64,000 nt of DNA from Cristatella mucedo (lineage: Eukaryota > Bryozoa > Phylactolaemata > Cristatellidae), in contig WPIO01000007.1 of assembly GCA_009760855.2 (NCBI GenBank), forward strand, positions 860,501 to 924,500, in the 5' to 3' direction. Made by a program: the position numbers and the translations under genes. Numbering within the stretch: the first letter of the stretch is position 1; every line of letters starts with the position of its first letter. The notes under the pieces are model-generated. The model ran no database searches, was not told the origin of the DNA, and saw nothing but the letters and a program-made list of their open reading frames with translations. This document shows positions 57,346 to 64,000 of this stretch, piece after piece.

Positions 57346-57810
57346 ATCAGATCTACCCCCCAAAAGGCTAAGCTTAGAACCACTCACTTTTTAGAATCTA
57401 TTCGCTTACTTATACCTCGAACAAACCACAAATCCCGTGGAGACCGTGGGTTTAGCTCATATGCTCCTAATGCTCAGAACTCACTGCCGAATTGCTTCAC
57501 GACATCTCCTGACTTTTCCACATTTAAAAAGAAACTAGAAATGCATCTATTTATCGCAGCATTCAGTAGGTCTCTGTGATTCGACCTTTATATGCTTATT
57601 CGTGCTGACACTGTTCGTACTGGCACTAACCATAATTGCATGCTGACCCTCTGTATTTTATCCCTGACCATCTTATTGTTGTTGTTCATTGAGCAAGTTA
57701 GCATGAATCCTTCGATCGCGCTTCCTGTGAAGCTTATGTGCAGTGCCTACAAAGTGAATATAAGGACGCTATATCAAATTTATTATGATTATGGTTATTA
57801 TTAGTATTAC
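57346..57810 (+). mobile_element. LINE-A fragment, third in a row
   Basis: CCCATCAATCAGATCTACCC and ACATTTAAAAAGAAACTAGA through a diverged 3' UTR, ending TTATTATGATTATGG. Together with 55640-57345 it forms three same-strand 3' fragments. Confidence 0.82.
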
Positions 57811-57814
57811 TATC

Positions 57815-58075
57815 CTTTCAAGCCATCCTACGCTGCTTCTTTCAAAATACTCTCTACTTCAACTACTCTCGTGACTCAGCTGTGCTTCTCACTTTCTCAT
57901 TGTTGGGTGAGATTAAATCTGTCGGCCATTGAATGCGTACCGAAAGCCGCTTAGGCTGTGAGATAGCTATACTAAACTCTTTTGTGTTTCACTGACATAG
58001 TCTCTGTGGCTTTATGGAGTTACAGACAGAGATGCACTACACCGCATTACCTGTCGGGTGTCCTCAGTTCTGCCC
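57815..58075 (+). mobile_element. LINE-B 3' tail copy
   Basis: TCTCACTTTCTCATTGTTGG, GCGTACCGAAAGCCGCTTAG, GGCTTTATGGAGTTACAGAC match the 14.3 kb tail. Confidence 0.8.
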
Positions 58076-58970
58076 AATGAAAGACTTCAAAGGTTCAAGC
58101 CTACAGCATCCTAAAGAGGGTGCTTTAGCTAGGTAACATGCCTACACCGGCATTACAAATTGCGCAACTTGCACGCGTTGTTCAGCAAGAAAATACAATT
58201 TAAAAAGACAATCACGGCCTCGCTTAAGTATGGCCCGTGCTTATTTGCATGCAATAAATCATGAGCAAGCAGTCGCGTAAAGCGAGAACAGGATAATCAA
58301 ATACAAATAATCAAGTACAGGAACAAAAACAACAAGATCGCTGGGGCACAGGAGCCGTTACGCTCAGCTTGGGCGTCTTTATCTGTGACTTACACGATCC
58401 GAAGTCACTGCAGGTGGTGACAGAAGCCAGAGCTAACTTGAAATCTTTTAGTGCATTAAAACTGTAGGTCTAACGGCAAAAATGCTGCAATTTAGTGCAA
58501 GGACCGAGGAGACGACTGGATCAGCCGAGGTGTGAGAGGGCGAGAATAGAAAGGGGGTCTGCCAGGTACGATTGTGAGCATTTTAACTCACAACTCGGCT
58601 TTCAATATTGGCTGGATTAAGGCGTGGGCTAAAAGCGAAATCGGATGCCTGGGAGCCGAAGTTTCTGCTATCTTTAAAAAATTGAGATTCGCAAGAAGAT
58701 TTACCTACTTAAATTGAGAAACAATTTAAGCAGATCCACCAAAGATTGAGCGATTTTCGCAATTTTAGAGTACACATTTTTTTCTAATCCAAAATCAAAG
58801 TTCGCACCACTTTAATCAAGAGGCAGCTGTTGCAGCTGAGCAGCATCAATTATATTTACCTCACATGACCTGAGAGTAGTGATCAACGAGAAAGGAGGTT
58901 CTTAATGTGTGAAGTAAAACTTAGGAATGCCTGAGGTGAAGACTACTGCTAACTAGCAGTTGCCTGAGAA
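58076..58970. other. No recognisable feature
   Basis: About 900 bp after the LINE-B tail. No ORF above 60 codons with a match, no SINE or LINE words found. Confidence 0.6.
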
Positions 58971-58972
58971 TC

Positions 58973-59338
58973 ATGCTAAGACTACCAACAAGCTGGGAAG
59001 AACGTGTTCTATTAACTCTTAGTAATAATGTACCTACTGTTACTAGTCTAGAATATGTCAAAGGCGAGTTGGTGAATATCATAGCACATTGGCAGGCTAC
59101 GGTCGAAGTTGCACGCTGCGAACTCCGGAAACCCGACATGCGCCTTACGGAACAAGTGTTTACTTTTTTACAAGAAAGCTTGGGACTAACTTTTCGTAAC
59201 GTGAAGCTGTCCGGCACATTCGCTAAATCTGAGTGTGTTACGCTCAATGATTGTTCTTTCTGTTCCGCCCATTGTCGATGTGGAGCTTGTTACTTTGTAA
59301 TCTTCTTCGGGACCACTACTGCAGGTAAACACTACTGA
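58973..59338 (+). CDS. Unassigned 121-codon open frame
   Basis: Opens MLRLPTSWEERVLLTLSNNV and includes LTEQVFTFLQESLGLTF, a helical look with even composition. The Cys/Phe-rich end is less protein-like. Family not recognised; could be an exon or a TE remnant. Confidence 0.25.
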   Translation: MLRLPTSWEERVLLTLSNNVPTVTSLEYVKGELVNIIAHWQATVEVARCELRKPDMRLTEQVFTFLQESLGLTFRNVKLSGTFAKSECVTLNDCSFCSAHCRCGACYFVIFFGTTTAGKHY

Positions 59339-59583
59339 TGTGGTGGTCTTTTAATTTGATGAGGCCAACCTGCCTTACTAATAAGTGACTTTGCTGCTGA
59401 TGGTTGTCTCCAATACGAGACATGTGGTAGTTGAAAACACTAGTTATCTACTCTATGAGTAACCATGTTTTGACAATGATCCTTGAAATGAAAATCCTAT
59501 AGGTCATACGCCTGTGCATGCTTTATGATGACGGAAACTCTTACTTGTTGGTTACGTGTTTTCAGATTTTCAAGTCTTAGGAT

Positions 59584-59823
59584 TTGGCTCTTGACCTTTC
59601 GACTCTTGACTCTCGAATTTTTCCCACCTTGCCGAAATGTCTTGCCTGTTTTGATAAACGCATGACGTCTACGATGTTATCGGGAACATTACAATTTATT
59701 GAATGCAATACCGTGAACGTCGCGCCCCTGCATGTCGACCAGCTTCGAAACGGCTTACACTCTACAGTGCTGAATCAGCGTGACGAAAAGCAAACAGATT
59801 TGATTTCCTGTATCAATGCTTAG
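59584..59823 (+). CDS. Unassigned 79-codon open frame
   Basis: Ends NTVNVAPLHVDQLRNGLHST plus VLNQRDEKQTD. Protein-like composition, unknown family, 250 bp downstream of the previous frame on the same strand. Confidence 0.2.
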   Translation: MALDLSTLDSRIFPTLPKCLACFDKRMTSTMLSGTLQFIECNTVNVAPLHVDQLRNGLHSTVLNQRDEKQTDLISCINA

Positions 59824-59997
59824 TAACATATTTGTTGACTGCGTTCTGAAAGCCTGCCAGAGGGTGTATGCTCAGCTAGCAGATTGGCCGGATGTTGGCC
59901 AGCATGTCCCCAATAGGTCTCACAAAATTTAGGGCAGATAAGATTAGATTAGTGTGACCATGCCAGGAATGAACATGGCAAGTCACAGTTTTGATCG

Positions 59998-60231
59998 CTA
60001 GTTTAACATTAACCAGAGGTGCCATCTCAAACAGGGTGCAGCCGCTTGTACATCCGAAAAAACCAGGGATGCAAACGCAGCCGTCTTAACGTTGCTTGAC
60101 TTTGCCAAAGTGATAAACATTTTGGTGAAGCCCTGCACCTCGGAATCTGGAATGGCGACTTGTTGGTGCAACAACATTGCACGCAGGAACGTGTACATCC
60201 GTGGAGCACACAAGTAACGAAGAGTGCCCAT
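59998..60231 (-). CDS. Unidentified reading frame, related to 49770-49988
   Basis: Reads YTFLRAMLLHQQVAIPDSEV, QGFTKMFITLAKSS, VKTAAFASLVFSDVQAAAP. It shares QVA, VQGF and AxFA..FSD spacing with the 49.8 kb frame. The coding look is good. Function unknown. Confidence 0.35.
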   Translation of the reverse strand: MGTLRYLCAPRMYTFLRAMLLHQQVAIPDSEVQGFTKMFITLAKSSNVKTAAFASLVFSDVQAAAPCLRWHLWLMLN

Positions 60232-60235
60232 ACCT

Positions 60236-61170
60236 GAACAGGCTGAAACTGATGCAGCAGTTCTGCTAGTTACGAAGGAGCCAAGCCGTGGCAGGCCTTG
60301 TGGGTCCGTGTGCGAACTTTGCTCTGTATCTGTTGCTCAACCGGCATCCATCCTAGCTCTTTTAGAAAAGGAGATACGTGATAAACATCTGGGACTTGAA
60401 GACTAGCCTTGTAGCGACATTCATAGTCAGCTGCAGTGGCCTAAAAGCTTTCTTTGGTAGCCCAGCCAAAAGGGAATTACGATAATCAAGCCGAGACGGA
60501 ACTAAGGAGCTAGTTGAATTTTTTTTAAAACAACTGGGAGACAGCTCCTAATCTTGGATAGGGATCGGACGTGATGGCTAGCTGTAGAAGCAGTCTTCTG
60601 AATGAAGCTTTTAAAATTGAGGCAGCTGTCGAAAACGACACCTAAATTTCGAGCCCGTGGTGACGGTCGCACAATAGCATCACTTATTAGAAGAGCAAAG
60701 CCTTTGATTCTAGCCACACGCTTAGGGTGTCCCATGAGCAACAGTTCGGTTTTATCGTCATTTAGTTTCAAGAAATGCCCCGACATCCAGGAACGATATG
60801 TATCTAGGCGAGCATTCAGTTTATCAGTTGCTGCAGCAGATTCCGATTGTTGGAATGAAAAATACAGCTGAATACTGTCAGCATAAAAGTGATATCGTAA
60901 TCCGTGGGCCCTAATCACTTTTCGAAGAGGTTAGGTATAAATGGTAAACAGCAAGGGACCGAGGATTGACATTTGAAGGACTTCACAGGTAACCCGCCTC
61001 GTGTATACGACCTGCCCCGTACACGATACGGATTAAACACGATCAGACAAGTACGATTAAGACCCGCCAGAGCCTCGTCTGCCAGACCGATCGCTGTTCT
61101 CAACCCGTCAAGTAGAGCTTTGAGATCAATGGTGTCAAAGGCAGCTGATAGATCTAGCAGAGCTAGTGAT
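60236..61170 (-). mobile_element. LINE-B RT copy
   Basis: The minus strand reads ALLDLSAAFDTID (motif A, near 61140), then YHFYADSIQLYFSFQQ (motif C, YADD changed to YADS), WMSGHFLKLNDDKTELLLMG, ARNLGVVFDSCLNFKSFIQ, HHVRSLSKIRSCL. The C-terminal part runs to 60236 with frameshifts. The motif C change makes it inactive. Confidence 0.88.
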
Positions 61171-61171
61171 A

Positions 61172-61760
61172 ATAATAAGAATGATAATATACTTGATTAA
61201 GCGCCCTCAGAGAACTCAGTCTCTCTCATTTTAGGCGCTTAACAATTGCTGCAAAGAGAAATGTGATTAAATTGTGAGTAATATCATGCTTGATAAACAA
61301 CATGAATAACATGGTTTAATGGGGATATGCACAGGGTCAGCAGGCAGGTGTGGTTAGTGGCAGCATGCACAGTGTCAGCACCCATAATCGCATAAAGGAC
61401 GAACCACAGAGACCCACTAAATGCTGTTCTAAATAGGTGCGATTTTAAGTTCTTTTTAAATCTGGTCATGTCTGGGGATGCTGTAACGCAAGTCGGGAGA
61501 GAGTTCCAGGCTTTGGGAGCATATGAACTAAAGGTTTGGTCTCCAAAGGATTTAAGGTTTGTACGAGGCATTGGATAACTGTTAGATTCCTAAAAGCGGC
61601 TGGTACGATACTTCTCTTGGTGGGGGAGTAGGTCTGAGAGAGAAAGGCTGAAGTCAAAGAATGAAGTGACCTAAAAGTGAGTGACATATTCTTGAAGTCG
61701 ATCCGTTGCTTGACTGGTAGCCTGTGCTGGTCGGCAAGAAGGGCTGGGGTAGTGGCGTTC
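61172..61760 (-). mobile_element. LINE-A 3' end fragment
   Basis: Antisense tail TGATTAAGCGCCCTCAGAGA, 3' UTR, RT C-terminal words AWNSLPTCVTASPDMTRFKK and FRTAFSGSL. It sits immediately at the motif A region of LINE-B, an insertion into it. Confidence 0.88.
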
Positions 61761-62300
61761 CTGAGAATAACCTATGCTAGGCACTCGTGGCCTTTGGTAG
61801 CTGTCAAATAGACTGCCCAAAGCTGTGGATGTGGAATTAATGATTGAATTAATAATGCAATTAATTTTGGTAATGATGCTCATCGTTGCGGCTGCTTTTA
61901 GCTACTGTCGCCTTTCCTGAGTGATTTTCTGATGTGCTTATAAATTAGTAGCTGTGATTTCAAAACTCGAGGTATCTGTATTCGTCACATGAATGCTATC
62001 AGCTCAGACCAGCACTGCTAGTTTGAGCTTGTTCCCATACAGATCTGCATATGTAGAGACAAGTGTAGTGAAGGCGTGCACAGGAGCAGACCTTCGTGGT
62101 GGGGGGCGATTGATGAGTGGCTGGATAAGAAATTAACATACTTAATAGAGCCCCATACAATTGGACTTTCTTCTGGTCATCTGTAAACTAGGCGTACGTG
62201 AATTACGGTTGCTGCACCGACAGCTTCGTGCTCACGAAAGAACTTTTCCAATTATAAAAGCTAGCGACAAAAATCACGAGTAACCAAGTCGCAATATTCT
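61761..62300. other. No recognisable feature
   Basis: About 540 bp without matches to the repeat families or to known proteins. Confidence 0.6.
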
Positions 62301-62308
62301 TTAGTGCA

Positions 62309-62520
62309 GTAAGCAGCTCCCATCGTCCGCCCGATAGCAGGTTGCAAGCGTTGCCAGATCAATCTTAATCTTCGGTTTGCTGTGCCACAGCTTCTTAAAT
62401 ACGAAAGTGACGAATTGCAGCGATTGAATTACGCCTTCCAATCACGCCTTCCAACCACTCCACTGAGATCACTGCATGTTTATGGGGACACCGCCGAAGC
62501 AACGGTCTTACCATTTTCAG
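62309..62520 (+). CDS. Possible coding exon of an unknown gene
   Basis: Open frame without an ATG, reading NLRFAVPQLLKYESDELQRL then NYAFQSRLPTTPLRSLHVYG and DTAEATVLPFS, ending at CAG/GTAAAC-like donor TTTTCAG-GTAAAC. A possible acceptor GCCCGATAG precedes at 62337. Composition is protein-like and it is outside known repeats. Family not recognised. Confidence 0.25.
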
Positions 62521-62609
62521 GTAAACGGATTCCAGAATGATCGATGGAGACTTCTTTTGCTTGCTATTAGCTCAAGCAATCGTAAGACAAAACTGTGTTC
62601 CCAATGCGA

Positions 62610-62755
62610 GAGCTGGCGCCTTGATCAAGTGCTACTCAGCATTTCATGATCCAACTCGTGGATTTGAGGTCGGCAGATGGCGATTCTTTATCAGTACTAG
62701 CAGTGGTGATAGCCCTTAAGGGTCTTTTTGTGCCATGTAAATGAAACTGCCTGAT
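62610..62755 (+). mobile_element. SINE1 copy, degenerate
   Basis: GATTTGAGGTCGGCAGATGG, GATTCTTTATCAGTACTAGC, GTGGTGATAGCCCTTAAGGG, ATGAAACTGCCTGATAGGTT follow the SINE1 order. Confidence 0.55.
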
Positions 62756-62759
62756 AGGT

Positions 62760-64000
62760 TAAATTGTACTATAATGTGTCTTCTTCATTGCGACCTAATA
62801 ATTAATTTACGAAGATCATGCTTGTGTCCAGTCAATGAATGCTGTATATGTACACCATTCTATGTAGACAGTTAAATTAGATGAGGCTAGTAAAAAATTA
62901 ACTATCACAATTAGGTTGAGAGTTAGAGGCATATCTTTTCAGCAAGTTACCAGCAACTTTAGTATGACTTCATAGTATGGCTTGACCACACGATTGTTGG
63001 TATTTATTAAGCCAACACCGTGAATAATTAACACTCAATCGGATGTGCCGCTCAAAATCAGCTCCATACTAAAGGCAGGCTTGATTAAAAATATAGGCAC
63101 GATTACCACCCTAACTGCTGCAGCTTCACTTGAAGTATCTAACGCTATAGGCTTAATAAGTAAGTTTTGATAAACCCTGAAACTAAAAATACGGGATATT
63201 TGAACTTGAAGAAATTTCTGGGAGTTTACGATTTATTACTAAATCAAATAAACCTCTTCACAAAGCTCACAATTTGCTCAGTTTTCAACCTTATAAACCA
63301 CATTCTAGGTACACCACACTTGACCGGGATGTAGTTATTTCGAGGGTCGGGATTGTCATGAAAAATATTCTAAAACTTCAAATCGGAAACTATTGTTCAA
63401 ATTTGTAATTCAAAATAAGTGTCATTTCTTCATTGCCCATTTACTAAGTCATTAGAAAAAAATGGTTTAGAATTGAGACCAGAGAAGCTGCAACAGATTA
63501 GGAGTCGTATCATCCATTCATGCTGCATTGTGGTCATAACGTTTAGTCCGAGGGTCTAGAATTCTTGGATTTTATGAACGTTAAAAGTGATATTCTTCAG
63601 CCCATGCCTATGCCCTAACTCATACAGGCTGTGTCAGCAACAAATTCTCCTCAAAGTGCTGTAAGCCACTAGTAGTTGTATTTGTTGCATTATATGGGAT
63701 TGCCTAGACGAGCCTGGGTCTTGGGATTAAACAAGTTTCAACTAGAGTTCAAACGAGGCAGGATTTTTGGCTTAGTGGTAATAGATATTAACCAATATCT
63801 TGGCCGAAGAGTCTCCAAAAAGGCAGAGTTTCGAAAGCCAAAAAGTGAGCTCAACAAATAAACTGGCTGTAAGCCTATCTCGAGGAAAACGACACGTTCG
63901 TTTAAAAAATAATCTTTATGCGGTCTCGGTTGGAAAGAGGGGGTGAGCCTGATTTATAGGCTATCTGCATTTACAGCAGTACGATTGAGGTTTGCAGCTA
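62760..64000. other. No identified feature
   Basis: AT-rich right end. The short frame 63676-63861 has no match. Nothing further supported. Confidence 0.6.

Noticed and set aside
63545-63600. Short resemblance to an 18S rRNA word (AATTCTTGGATTT-ATGAA)
   Set aside because: Only about 20 bases agree and the flanks do not follow 18S sequence, so chance is the best explanation.

Overview
The window is animal nuclear DNA: AT-rich, with spliced genes (GT-AG introns), dense degraded non-LTR retrotransposons, tRNA-derived SINEs, mariner/pogo-type MITEs and microsatellites. No rRNA, tRNA gene, CRISPR array or bacterial operon was seen. The repeat content suggests a marine or soft-bodied invertebrate, but the species cannot be named from sequence alone. 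The one gene I can identify firmly is an orthologue of the bridge-like lipid transfer protein BLTP2 (human KIAA0100, fly hobbit, relative of yeast Fmp27 and plant SABRE). It lies on the minus strand, with its proposed start codon at 47326. About 30 exons can be followed leftward to position 16, where the gene runs off the window. They cover roughly the N-terminal half of the protein. From 14856 down to 16 the splice phases agree across every junction; two stretches further upstream are incomplete. | Layout, right to left along the gene: 47.3-42.9 kb holds the membrane anchor and the first beta-rich exons; 42.9-37.6 kb has a missing exon and several LINE fragments; 37.6-19.7 kb has scattered exons in TE-filled introns; 16.4-12.8 kb is a compact exon cluster; 9.0-0 kb holds the best conserved exons (VKL-DNY, IYIQRS, WCRM, PYNTTE, ASKYDD, DHHSV and DSYRAFRS blocks). 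The introns carry two families of CR1/L2-like LINE (called LINE-A and LINE-B here), a tRNA-headed SINE whose tail copies the LINE-A 3' end, a second tRNA-like SINE, a 619-bp TA-flanked MITE, two dead copies of an uncharacterised invertebrate protein family, and an unidentified repeat present as an inverted pair. | The right third (47.4-64 kb) lies upstream of BLTP2 and is mostly LINE-A and LINE-B wreckage, including the longest intact LINE reading frame (56256-57101). It also has several unassigned reading frames, one pair of which (49.8 kb plus strand, 60.1 kb minus strand) is mutually related. No convincing second host gene was found; one possible plus-strand exon lies at 62.3 kb. All homology statements rest on recognition by eye and memory of the families, not on a search.
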